Program-made: the position numbers and the translations under genes | NCBI GenBank assembly: GCA_003858485.1 | Contig: RQYD01000002.1 | Location: 207,507 to 271,506, forward strand | Source of the DNA: Clostridiales bacterium COT073_COT-073 | GTDB taxonomy: Bacteria > Bacillota > Clostridia > Lachnospirales > Vallitaleaceae | Direction of reading: 5' to 3' | DNA: 64,000 bases | The notes under the pieces: generated by a model | What the model was told of the DNA's origin: nothing | Database searches by the model: none | Seen by the model: only the letters and a program-made list of their open reading frames with translations | Part shown: piece by piece, positions 46,172 to 55,049 of the stretch | How positions within the stretch are numbered: position 1 is the first letter of the stretch | How the letters are laid out: every line of letters begins with the position of its first letter

Positions 46172-49039
46172 ATGAACTCAAGCTGCACTGCTTCTACCAG
46201 TATTGACAATATTCCGCCCAAACCAATAATCAGTCGTTTTATTGCTCCATGGGATGCCAGCGGTTGGTACAGTGTCCGCCCTGAATTAGACATTGGGAAA
46301 AGACCATACTCCAATTCTGATATCATGATTACGGCTTTGCCAATAAAATATAGAGGATGGGAATATATTATGACTTTTGATTCCCTGCAAGATGGATTTG
46401 ATGACAAGCAAGAAGTAAATTTTTATCTGGAACAAGCAGCGATTGTATACGTAGCTTTAGAAAAGGCCGCTCCCTTTGATTTCTTGTCTGATTTTGTTGA
46501 TACCGGAGATGAAATGCAAACCAGCAATCAGGTGACTTATCGTATTTTAGGTACCAATCATCCGGCTGGGGCACAGGTTCATATCCCTGGATTTTCTGGC
46601 AACTTCCACCACTACATTGTATTTGTTTGTCCACTGACTCTCCCACAACCAGGTTCATCTTTTACCACCATTTCTGCTAACCGAAAATTACCCTGTTATC
46701 CCAAAAGAGATTATATCTGGTACTTTCATGAAACTTTTAATGCCATGCTCTCTCAAACAATACCCGCCGGCTTTTCCTGCTGTGGTGACTGTAAGGTTAT
46801 GAATGATCCTTACAGCCGACAGCGAAAATATGTATTATTAAAAAATGGTGCCTACCTGCAAAGACAAATTTCCACCAGTGGTCAGGAAATTTTAGAATTA
46901 TCCTTACAGTTGTTTACCGGAACAGTTTTTATTAATTTTTGCGGAATTGAGCTAACTTTAGAAAATAATCAAATCATGCAAAATGGCAAGCCGCTTGGTG
47001 ATTCTCTGGAAAATTTATTTGCTTTGCGTTTCATTCGCCAGTTAAATACTGATAGTCAAAATTCTGATGGATATTGCCAAATCTGGATAAATGATCGAAG
47101 AACTACTGATATCAATTGTATTTGCACTTCGCCGGCTTTTATCTCTATTTCTGTTTCCAGTATAGGTATGGCTGCTCTTGACTCGATTTCTTTGCGTGAT
47201 AATCCGGAAATTTTTGTACTGCAAGAGGATTTTCTTACTCTTTCCCAAAATATGACAATCAGTCCTCAAGCTAGTGCAATTATTACTTCCAATCCTTTTT
47301 CCGCCAATAAAAATTTATGTCTGACTGGCGGCAGCTGCAGCTACGCCTTCCAGCCAGTTACAGAATGCATTACCCTTGAAACCAGAGTAAAGCCGGAGAC
47401 CAGTGACTTTGTGCTGCTGTCTGAACTGCGAAATGCCGATGGTCTGCCAGCACTGCGAATTGCTATGTATCAAAATAATCTTTATGCCTCTAATGGCTGT
47501 ATGTGGGAACGTATTTTTTCCGGTTCAGCGGACTGGATGTACTATCCCTGCGGTAATTGGTATCATGTAAAAATTATGGTTGATTTATTGCAAAATAATT
47601 ATCAGCTCTATATTGATGGTGCTAAACGGACGGATAGCTTGGCTTTGTGTAATCCCGTTCAAAATATTAGCCAAATTATTTATTATGCTGAAAATAACCA
47701 GCTCTATATAGATGAATTGCGTGTTTATGATGCCCTAAGCATCAGCCGCGGATTAATGCCGCCAAATCAAATCTTTGATGTTAAAAAAACGCCTTACTCT
47801 GCCCTCGGAGATGGTCAATCATTGGATACTGCTGCCATTCAGGCAGCGATTAATGATGCCGCCTACACTGGCGGAACAGTTTATTTGCATGATGGCATCT
47901 TTTTGACCGGCTCTTTGCAGTTACACCCCGATATTACTTTTTTTATTGATCGCAGTGCCACTTTATTGGGCAGCCAGGACCATACCCACTATCCGCTATA
48001 TACTCCTGGCAATAGTCTCTGTACTTCCAGACAGCTAGGCCGTGGTTTACTTTATGGCCAAAATTTATCGAATGTTCGTATCACTGGCGGTGGAACTTTA
48101 GATGGCCAGGGCCTTTATCGTTTTAAAATGAATGATCCGGTCGATCGCATGGCTGATGCCCGGCCCTGTCTGATTTACATTACTTACTCAAATCAGATTA
48201 CTCTGGAGGATCTCCGACTGAAAAGTTCCGCTTTTTGGTCAGTTGTTCCTTTATCCAGTCAAAATATCCTGATTCAGGATTTGGATTTAAATTGTATGAA
48301 TACCCCGAATCGGGATGGCATTGATCCGGTCGATTGCCATGATATGACTATTCGCCGCTGCTACATTATGGCCGGTGATGATGGCCTGTGCTTTAAATCC
48401 TCAGATATCTTCGGCTGTGAAAATATTGATGTTAGTCAGCTAATGATCCAATCTCTGGCCAGTGGCATTAAATTTGGAACCGATAGTTACTACAGTTTTA
48501 AAAATATCCAAATTCGCAATTGTGTTCTTAAAAATATCAATCGCTGCGGTATTTCACTGGAATCCGTTGATGGCGCAGAAATAGAAAATATTTTATTTGA
48601 AGAAATTGATATGATCGATGTCGGGGCACCTGTTTATATCACTATCGGCAAACGCCAAAGATGTCCACACAATCATCCACCGGTCCGATTAAGCTCAATT
48701 GATCATGTCCAATTTAAATATCTTCGTTTTGCTAAAGCCTATCCTTTCAGCTTTACTAAAAACATCCGGGAAAATATGATCATTGGCCAAAGCAAAGAGC
48801 AAGCCATTCGCAATATTTCTTTTACGGATTGCTGTCTGGAATTAGCTGGTGGCTTCACCGAAATTCCATCTCCGCCAAGACCAATTGATCAAAAATATCC
48901 CGAATATGACCGGCATGGCCTATCTGATGCTTATGCTTTTTGTATTCACTTTGCCGAAAATATCCGGCTGCATAACTGTCAGGTTATTTTGGAAAAACCC
49001 GATGTACGGCCACTTGCCAGTCTAAGTGCCAAGGAATAA
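46172..49039 (+). CDS. GH28 polygalacturonase-like protein with large N-terminal extension
   Basis: 955 residues. C-terminal GH28 beta-helix (about 530-940): GDGQSLDTAAIQAAIND, GGGTLDGQGLYR, NRDGIDPVDC (the family NTD region), AGDDGLCFKS (catalytic Asp pair), then SGIKFGTDS where many members have GHG, so the third motif differs. Residues about 345-515 look like a concanavalin-type (LamG) domain; the first 330 residues are not recognised. No signal peptide. AAAGGAGAG precedes ATG 46172. Probably cuts galacturonate-rhamnose linkages in imported oligomers, inferred from GH78 nearby. Confidence 0.88.
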   Translation: MNSSCTASTSIDNIPPKPIISRFIAPWDASGWYSVRPELDIGKRPYSNSDIMITALPIKYRGWEYIMTFDSLQDGFDDKQEVNFYLEQAAIVYVALEKAAPFDFLSDFVDTGDEMQTSNQVTYRILGTNHPAGAQVHIPGFSGNFHHYIVFVCPLTLPQPGSSFTTISANRKLPCYPKRDYIWYFHETFNAMLSQTIPAGFSCCGDCKVMNDPYSRQRKYVLLKNGAYLQRQISTSGQEILELSLQLFTGTVFINFCGIELTLENNQIMQNGKPLGDSLENLFALRFIRQLNTDSQNSDGYCQIWINDRRTTDINCICTSPAFISISVSSIGMAALDSISLRDNPEIFVLQEDFLTLSQNMTISPQASAIITSNPFSANKNLCLTGGSCSYAFQPVTECITLETRVKPETSDFVLLSELRNADGLPALRIAMYQNNLYASNGCMWERIFSGSADWMYYPCGNWYHVKIMVDLLQNNYQLYIDGAKRTDSLALCNPVQNISQIIYYAENNQLYIDELRVYDALSISRGLMPPNQIFDVKKTPYSALGDGQSLDTAAIQAAINDAAYTGGTVYLHDGIFLTGSLQLHPDITFFIDRSATLLGSQDHTHYPLYTPGNSLCTSRQLGRGLLYGQNLSNVRITGGGTLDGQGLYRFKMNDPVDRMADARPCLIYITYSNQITLEDLRLKSSAFWSVVPLSSQNILIQDLDLNCMNTPNRDGIDPVDCHDMTIRRCYIMAGDDGLCFKSSDIFGCENIDVSQLMIQSLASGIKFGTDSYYSFKNIQIRNCVLKNINRCGISLESVDGAEIENILFEEIDMIDVGAPVYITIGKRQRCPHNHPPVRLSSIDHVQFKYLRFAKAYPFSFTKNIRENMIIGQSKEQAIRNISFTDCCLELAGGFTEIPSPPRPIDQKYPEYDRHGLSDAYAFCIHFAENIRLHNCQVILEKPDVRPLASLSAKE

Positions 49040-49108
49040 TAATACTGTCAAACTGACTTATTGGTTTGATAGTTTACTATTATTGAAAAAACACACTATC
49101 CTTTCAAA

Positions 49109-49140
49109 CAAAGCCAGGAAAGATCAATCCTTCCTGGCTT
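49109..49140. terminator. Hairpin between the GH28 gene and the yhf-type cluster
   Basis: AAAGCCAGGAA / TTCCTGGCTTT, perfect 11-bp stem, ten-base loop, lying between two converging operons. The T-rich stretch begins ten bases later on the plus side. It probably ends both transcripts. Confidence 0.65.
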
Positions 49141-49300
49141 TGTGCAAGCATTTTTTTAATTTTTTCATAAATTCTTTTTGATTGGTGCAAACTTTTAGTT
49201 TTTTGTCAATCAGACCATAATATTTTCCGGATAACTCTGGCTCTTTCTTATGACAACGACCAAAACAGCTAATTGATACCTGGCAGTCATGACCTTTGAT
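49123..49300 (-). other. Small cysteine-rich open frame, no start codon; possible remnant
   Basis: A 58-codon open frame with four Cys (HDCQVSISCFGRCHKKEPEL then GKYYGLIDKKLKVC) and a basic end KKLKKCLHKARKD. The codon order and Cys spacing look coded, but there is no ATG, GTG or TTG start before its upstream stop (49303-49301) and no ribosome site. Its 3' end overlaps the hairpin at 49109. It fills most of the 326-base gap 49040-49365. No family known to me. Confidence 0.3.
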
Positions 49301-49365
49301 TCATTTTTTTATTTTTTTCAGATCCAGGTTTGAGCAATGTTTGCAAATTCTTATCTTCAACATCA

Positions 49366-50565
49366 TTATTTCCACAAAAAACTTTCTCCATCTTGCGGGG
49401 CAGATACTCCCAAGGCCTGTGCCGCTGTAGCGGCAATATCGGCCAAAGTATGTCTTTCACCTAATGAAATATTTCCTGACAATCCCGGAGAATATGCCAG
49501 TAAAATGGTTTTTTCTCTGGTGTGCTGACTATGTCCAATAGTAGGATCATTGCCATGATCACCTGTAATAATCAACAAATCTTCCGCCGTCATTTGCGGC
49601 AAAAGGTCTTTTAAATACCGGTCAACAATCATCAGCTTTCTGCCATAAAGAGTCGGATCTTCTGCATGACCGGCCAAATCCGTTTCCTGCACTGTTGACG
49701 AAACCAATCCTTCCTTCATTGCAAGAAATGCCTTTATTGTATCCTCCATTACCTTCTCTGTCGGAACTGCCGGTATTTTTATTGCTCCCTCGCAAGAGAT
49801 CACATCTTGCATCTTGCCAACCAATATGACCTCTTTTCCTGCCGCAACCAATATCGAACTGACCTGCTTATCCGGTTCAACACCGTATCCCATATGCAAA
49901 GATAAATAACCCTGATGGTAAATTCCCGACTTGGGACAATTCATTCCTACAAGTCCGTCTTTTCTCCTTTCTACTGCTGCCAGCATATTTTCCAGCAACA
50001 CATCCTCGCCACCAAGGGCAATCACCCGACTTACTTCCGTAATTTTCCGAACAGCCTTTCCTACTTGTACTACTTTATCAAAGGATACCTTATCAAGACA
50101 ACCCGATACATTATAAATTTGTCCGTAATCAGTCTCAATATTATCAGCTACAATGATTGCCTCATTTACCAGTAATACCGGATTTTCCTCATCAGGTATC
50201 CTAACCGCAAATCCTTCTTGAATCAAAAAGTCCTTTACTTTGTAGATAACTTCAGAAAACGGAATCAAAGACGGTTTTACCGGTATGGTTCCCATGATTT
50301 CCTGATGGCCAGCATAACTATCCGCACCAAAATGCTGAAGGTTCAGACATCCATACGCTGCCTTTGCCGGTCTTTCCTCTAATTTAGGATGCTTTAAGAT
50401 CTGGTAAATTCCCAATTCTTCAAAGGTCGGCAAATACAATCCCTCTGCCTGATCTAAGATATGAGCAAAGGTATTGGCGCCGATATCTTGTGTTCTGGAT
50501 TCTCTGACATCTTCCATGTAGCCTACGCCAAGACTATCCAAAACTAAAATTAATACTCGTTTCAT
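49366..50565 (-). CDS. yhfW: YhfW-like phosphopentomutase-related metalloenzyme
   Basis: 399 residues, alkaline-phosphatase superfamily, phosphopentomutase layout. Metal motifs: LVLDSLGVG at the N-terminus; GADSYAGHQEIMG, where phosphopentomutase has a D-T-T-T-G-H-W-E-M-M-G block; DLAGHAEDP; and ITGDHGNDPTIGHSQHTRE. All Asp/His ligands seem kept, but the phospho-acceptor Thr segment is altered. Last gene of the minus-strand cluster, overlapping yhfX-like by four bases. Probably moves or removes a phosphate on a sugar-like intermediate. Confidence 0.85.
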   Translation of the reverse strand: MKRVLILVLDSLGVGYMEDVRESRTQDIGANTFAHILDQAEGLYLPTFEELGIYQILKHPKLEERPAKAAYGCLNLQHFGADSYAGHQEIMGTIPVKPSLIPFSEVIYKVKDFLIQEGFAVRIPDEENPVLLVNEAIIVADNIETDYGQIYNVSGCLDKVSFDKVVQVGKAVRKITEVSRVIALGGEDVLLENMLAAVERRKDGLVGMNCPKSGIYHQGYLSLHMGYGVEPDKQVSSILVAAGKEVILVGKMQDVISCEGAIKIPAVPTEKVMEDTIKAFLAMKEGLVSSTVQETDLAGHAEDPTLYGRKLMIVDRYLKDLLPQMTAEDLLIITGDHGNDPTIGHSQHTREKTILLAYSPGLSGNISLGERHTLADIAATAAQALGVSAPQDGESFLWK

Positions 50566-51737
50566 ACTTTTGTTAAGCTCCTTCCCTGACTATCATAAAT
50601 TCCGACAATATGTACATTTCCCGTTTCCATTCCCTCTAACAGAACAACTTGGCTACGGGTAGTAAAGATTTGAGTCCGAAACGCATACACACAAATATCA
50701 CCACTTATTATCTGGGAATCCGGCGTAAAAGCACCGTAATAGTCAATACTTTGCGCATCGTTTTCCTCTGCTGAAAAAATTCCTTTGAATTCTCCTTCTT
50801 TTGAAAACACCGCTACTTTTTGCAAATGCCCTCGGCGGTAGTATCCGCCGAAAAAGGTGTAAGCTTTGCTTTGAAACAAATGAGAAACCTCTGTGATGTA
50901 AAGCATGGCCGGTATTTCTACTTCCTCCGAAACCGAGTGCAGCGGCGTGGTTCCGGTCAAAGCATGCCCCGGTTCACAATACGTGCCTCCCGCTTCAGCA
51001 ATTGCTTTCATTGACGAGCTGGTACTGGCACTGGGACTGTTGATATGAAATAACTGCAAATCAAATTCCTTCTCCAATAACTTTTTTGCTCTCATAACTG
51101 TATCCATATTGGGCATTTTCTCTATTTTTTTACTTTCTTCTTGAAACAGAAAACAAGGAAATGAGGTCAAGCCGACAATTTTTACATTTTTCAAGGCTAT
51201 GATCTTGGCTGTCACATTTTTCCAATCTGCTTCCTCGATTCCACCCTGTTGCCCCTCGTATATCTTATCGCCTTCAGCTACGACTTTTAAAATTACCGGC
51301 TGTACGATTCCGATTTCGGCTGCCGCTTTGTTTACAGACACAGCTTTTTCGTATGAAAATACAGTAACTACTTCCGGACGATATTGGATGATTTCTTTCA
51401 TCATATGTTCCGGAATTTGTACCAAATGACCAATATTCCCTAATTTTAAACCAGCTTCCGCTAAAATCTGTGCTTCCCAGGGATCAACTGCTACAAAGCT
51501 TTCAATCCCTGCTTTGGCGATACGCAGCGCAATTTCCGGATTACGCCCGATTTGTTTTGTCATGGCAAATACATGTAAGCCATATTTTTGTGCTTCTTTG
51601 GCTATGGCAGACGCATTTTTTTCCACTCTATCCAAATCAATAACATAAGAATTGGCATGTATTTTCCCCTGACTATATAACTTGACCGCTTCTTTGATAA
51701 ATTCAGGATTTCTTTTTTGTAATTGCTCTAAAAACAT
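50562..51737 (-). CDS. yhfX: YhfX-like PLP-dependent protein (alanine racemase N-terminal fold)
   Basis: 391 residues. PLP barrel with AMTKQIGRNP (lysine) near residue 59, then the phosphate-binding and C-terminal beta domain, resembling YhfX and lysine/ornithine racemase-like proteins. Substrate unknown. It is the fold-III PLP counterpart of the 1252-2376 gene in the other phosphotriesterase cluster. Eight bases after the yhfS-like gene. Confidence 0.85.
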   Translation of the reverse strand: MFLEQLQKRNPEFIKEAVKLYSQGKIHANSYVIDLDRVEKNASAIAKEAQKYGLHVFAMTKQIGRNPEIALRIAKAGIESFVAVDPWEAQILAEAGLKLGNIGHLVQIPEHMMKEIIQYRPEVVTVFSYEKAVSVNKAAAEIGIVQPVILKVVAEGDKIYEGQQGGIEEADWKNVTAKIIALKNVKIVGLTSFPCFLFQEESKKIEKMPNMDTVMRAKKLLEKEFDLQLFHINSPSASTSSSMKAIAEAGGTYCEPGHALTGTTPLHSVSEEVEIPAMLYITEVSHLFQSKAYTFFGGYYRRGHLQKVAVFSKEGEFKGIFSAEENDAQSIDYYGAFTPDSQIISGDICVYAFRTQIFTTRSQVVLLEGMETGNVHIVGIYDSQGRSLTKV

Positions 51738-51745
51738 AGTCTCTC

Positions 51746-52837
51746 CTATCTGGATGCTTTGGCAATCGCCTCACGCAAAATCCGCAATACCGTATCTTGG
51801 CCTGCACGCATTGGATTGATCCGAATAGTGGTTTCTTCCATTTCCGGATATGCTGCCCGAAACGTGCCGGATATTCGATAAAACAAAGCCGGAACTTCAT
51901 ATTTTGATTCTGAACCGACCGGATAGGATGCTGCTCCAAGCTTTCGGCTCTCTTCCAGTACTTTTTTAGCAATCGGCCGTTCCAATTCCACTAATATGAC
52001 CCGTGACTGCGCATTGACGATATACGCCTGCTTTACTCCGGTCTCCCCGGAATTTAACTCTTCCACGATCTTATCGGCCACTTCTGCCTGAATTGCAAAG
52101 GCAACCGGTGCATAAACCATTGCCCGCAGTGCTTCCATTGCCTCATGGCCTTGAACCTTACTGCCTCCGGAGTACATTTTTTTTCGAACCGAGTCGAGGA
52201 CCTCTCTTTTTCCAGCCAGGCAACCAATTCCCTCAGGGCCAAGTAACTTAAACAAGGAAAACGCTGAAACCTCTGCTCCCAATTGACAGCCAATTTTTTC
52301 TGATTTAAATACAACATAGTTATCGTCTGTTAGAATCTCCAGTTCAGGCTTAACCTTCTTTAAAAAATCAATTACCTGACTCAAATCATACCGATCTTCA
52401 GGTCTTTGCCTTGAATGCTGTACCAGAGCAAAGGAGATGCCCTCCAATTCCTCTTTCGTGATATCCTGAGCATCATGGTAATCATAATACACCGGCTCCA
52501 GTCCCATGCTTTCCATTATATCAAGACTGGTCGGATAAATGGGGGCATCATGGACCAATATCTTATCACCGGAGCTTACTCTGGCATTTAAGACTGCCCG
52601 AATTGCTCCTGTTCCTGCGCCACGTACCAAAAGTGCCGATTCCGTATTAAAATAAGCCGCTAAAACTTTTTCCACTTTTTCTGTATAAGTTGGAAATTGA
52701 TGAGGCCGGGCAAGCCCGACATCTCCCATTTGAAAAAATTCGTCTTCGGTAAATTCTCTATGAATTTCATCAACCAATCGGAACTGTGCTTCTTTCGCCA
52801 TTTCCAAATTCATAACGGCAATCGGATACCCTTTCAT
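51746..52837 (-). CDS. yhfS: YhfS-like PLP-dependent aminotransferase-fold protein
   Basis: 363 residues, fold type I. RGAGTGAIRAVLNARVSSGD forms the cofactor phosphate loop, ILTDDNYVVF contains the PLP-ring Asp, and AFSLFKLLGPEGIGC contains the Schiff-base lysine (about residue 212). Related to cystathionine lyase/aminotransferase-like enzymes without assigned reaction. Nine bases after php on the same strand. Confidence 0.85.
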   Translation of the reverse strand: MKGYPIAVMNLEMAKEAQFRLVDEIHREFTEDEFFQMGDVGLARPHQFPTYTEKVEKVLAAYFNTESALLVRGAGTGAIRAVLNARVSSGDKILVHDAPIYPTSLDIMESMGLEPVYYDYHDAQDITKEELEGISFALVQHSRQRPEDRYDLSQVIDFLKKVKPELEILTDDNYVVFKSEKIGCQLGAEVSAFSLFKLLGPEGIGCLAGKREVLDSVRKKMYSGGSKVQGHEAMEALRAMVYAPVAFAIQAEVADKIVEELNSGETGVKQAYIVNAQSRVILVELERPIAKKVLEESRKLGAASYPVGSESKYEVPALFYRISGTFRAAYPEMEETTIRINPMRAGQDTVLRILREAIAKASR

Positions 52838-52846
52838 TTGTCCCTC

Positions 52847-53755
52847 CTATATATCCAAAAACCTGCGTGGATTTTCGATCAATATCGTTTCAATTTGTTG
52901 TTCACTTACTCCGGCCTCCAATAATTCAGGCAAAAAGCTATCTACTAAGTAAGAATAGCCAATTCCACCCTTTACTTTTAAATGGCTTTTTCTGGTCAAA
53001 TCTTCCGACATCAAAATTTGTCTGATATGCCCATGAGCAATCAAATTTTTTAAACATTTTATTCTGATTTCATCCGGTTGATAGCTGATTTTTCCAATTG
53101 TATCAAAGGCGATAAAACATCCATAATCTGCTATTTTTAAATGGTAATCCATGTCCGCCGACAGATCTGAATGCCCAATTACCACATGCTCCATATTTAC
53201 TCCTCTGCTCTTTAGAAACCGGGTCTGCCAGAGGCCCATTGTTCCTAATGTAGTATGAGTCGATATCGGCTTTCCTGTTTCCAAATGAGCCAACGCCGAA
53301 CTAAGAAAAATTTTTTCCTCCATTGGTGTTACCATATTGTGACTGGTGCCAATCTCTCCAATCACATGAGCCTTGACCGGCGTACCGTCCATCCCCTTTA
53401 CCAAATCTTCCATCAATAATTTTGCCAACTCTTTTTCTGATAGCGAATAGGTATATTCCGGTAAAAATGGCTCCTTGTAAAATCCGGTGCTGGCTATGAC
53501 CTGCATCCCTGATTTTTGCGCAATTCTTTCAATTGTCTCAATATTTCTGCCCATTCCACGATTGGTAACTTCTACAATTGTTTTAATTCCTTTGGCATGG
53601 AGCAAAACCAGTTCTTCTATAATTTCCGATTCATTGTCAAAGTTAGCGTCTTCATCGTTCTTTTGGGATGATAAATCAATACTTAAATGTTCATGAATAT
53701 AGGTTTTTCCCAGGTCATTTGCTTTAATTTCACCAAAAATTCCGATAATACTCAT
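52847..53755 (-). CDS. php: Phosphotriesterase homology protein (Php/YhfV-like)
   Basis: 302 residues. Metal ligands in order: YIHEHLSID, VIGEIGTSHN with the bridging Glu (instead of carbamylated Lys), STHTTLG, VIGHSDLS and MSEDLTRKS. This Glu-bridged pattern is that of E. coli Php. Members are probably lactonases, esterases or amidases, not true phosphotriesterases. 77 bases downstream of the amidase-like gene. Compare the Lys-bridged homologue at 7460. Confidence 0.9.
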   Translation of the reverse strand: MSIIGIFGEIKANDLGKTYIHEHLSIDLSSQKNDEDANFDNESEIIEELVLLHAKGIKTIVEVTNRGMGRNIETIERIAQKSGMQVIASTGFYKEPFLPEYTYSLSEKELAKLLMEDLVKGMDGTPVKAHVIGEIGTSHNMVTPMEEKIFLSSALAHLETGKPISTHTTLGTMGLWQTRFLKSRGVNMEHVVIGHSDLSADMDYHLKIADYGCFIAFDTIGKISYQPDEIRIKCLKNLIAHGHIRQILMSEDLTRKSHLKVKGGIGYSYLVDSFLPELLEAGVSEQQIETILIENPRRFLDI

Positions 53756-53832
53756 ATTTATTTCATCCTCCGTCTTCCTCTTATTTCCGGAATATCGTAC
53801 GCCTAATTTTCTGCTCTAATTCCTTAAATCAC

Positions 53833-54918
53833 TTAAATAAATCCTTTTCCCGGACTCGGGCCGAAAAAATAATCCGTAAATACTTTCGGCCTTCCCACTT
53901 TCTGTGCGAAAGCAGAGCCGATTTCCATTGCCTGACACCCATAGCTAATACCCTTTTTCCCTAAAATCAAATAACCGCTTGCCAATTCTTCATCAGGAAT
54001 TGCAACCCCGGTCGCATCTACTAAATTGGCTATTTTTACAAAATATTTCTGTCCCTTTTCCTGTATTTGACTGCCGATTTTACCAAAACCGCCAACGATC
54101 GAATCCCCCAAACCATCTACATCTATCGGCCCTTCATGCGATATCATAATCGGTACTTTTTCGATTATTTCATTATATATCCCTAATAATTCCTCTCTTT
54201 TGGTGGTTTTTTTCTTTTTAAAAACACGAAGCGAAGCATGCGCAAGCACAGATGCTACGGTTTCAAACCATATATCATCTTCATCATCCCATAAAACAAC
54301 GGCAATTTCTTTGGTCGTTGTTTCCAGCTTTTTGTCTATATCATTGCTGCCATTATTCGCCTTGTTTTCCAGTAAAATTTGAATTGCTCGCCGACATAGT
54401 TCATATTGCTGACTTAAAACACCGATTGCCGGCTCAAACCTGATCCCATCTGTAGAGATCCGATTTCCTGTGCCAACTAATCCAATGCCCTTTCCGATGA
54501 TGGCATATAATCCACATGCTATGGCCGGCGCTAAAACAGAACCTCCACCATCAGTACCAATGCCAATTTGATTAATATTTTGCAAAACATGACTGGCAGT
54601 TGTCGCTGAAGATCCTGTCATCGGCATTCCGGTCAATGGATTTTTCACTCCGGTATATATTGCTCGTCCTTTTTCGCCAATATTATCCAGAGTGTGAAGT
54701 AAAAATCCATGTCTTTGCAGTCTTTCTACATATTCTCGTGAAATGGCAGAGGTGTTTTTAACACCCATTAAAAACACCTCTCTACCTTCAGAAAGGCAAT
54801 CCACCGCCTCATCGATCACTTCATCACGCACATAATCGACTGTATCATTTAATAGGCGCAGTGCCCTGCTATGAGAATTTGCAATTTGTCTAAGCATTTC
54901 CATGGCTTGCTTTTCCAT
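53833..54918 (-). CDS. Amidase-signature-like protein inserted in the yhf-type cluster
   Basis: 361 residues, shorter than usual amidases (about 450-500). Signature region YTGVKNPLTGMPMTGSSATT then GIGTDGGGSVLAPA (about residues 88-132) matches the amidase-signature block NP..P.GGSSGG..GTDTGGS, with the cis-Ser and nucleophile Ser in place. A candidate catalytic Lys is in LMGVKNTSAIS (about residue 54). C-terminal part is not recognised. Probably hydrolyses an amide in the cytoplasm. Not a member of the E. coli yhf set as I know it. Confidence 0.7.
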   Translation of the reverse strand: MEKQAMEMLRQIANSHSRALRLLNDTVDYVRDEVIDEAVDCLSEGREVFLMGVKNTSAISREYVERLQRHGFLLHTLDNIGEKGRAIYTGVKNPLTGMPMTGSSATTASHVLQNINQIGIGTDGGGSVLAPAIACGLYAIIGKGIGLVGTGNRISTDGIRFEPAIGVLSQQYELCRRAIQILLENKANNGSNDIDKKLETTTKEIAVVLWDDEDDIWFETVASVLAHASLRVFKKKKTTKREELLGIYNEIIEKVPIMISHEGPIDVDGLGDSIVGGFGKIGSQIQEKGQKYFVKIANLVDATGVAIPDEELASGYLILGKKGISYGCQAMEIGSAFAQKVGRPKVFTDYFFGPSPGKGFI

Positions 54919-55049
54919 TTTTCCTCTCTTTTCTATGCTGCCTTTTGTATCGATTTTAAGAAATCGACATTTTTTAATTCCCTAACAGCAGGCTTTGTGT
55001 ATAACCAATCTTAATCGCTGACTGATATCTGCCTTTAATAATCCAATCT

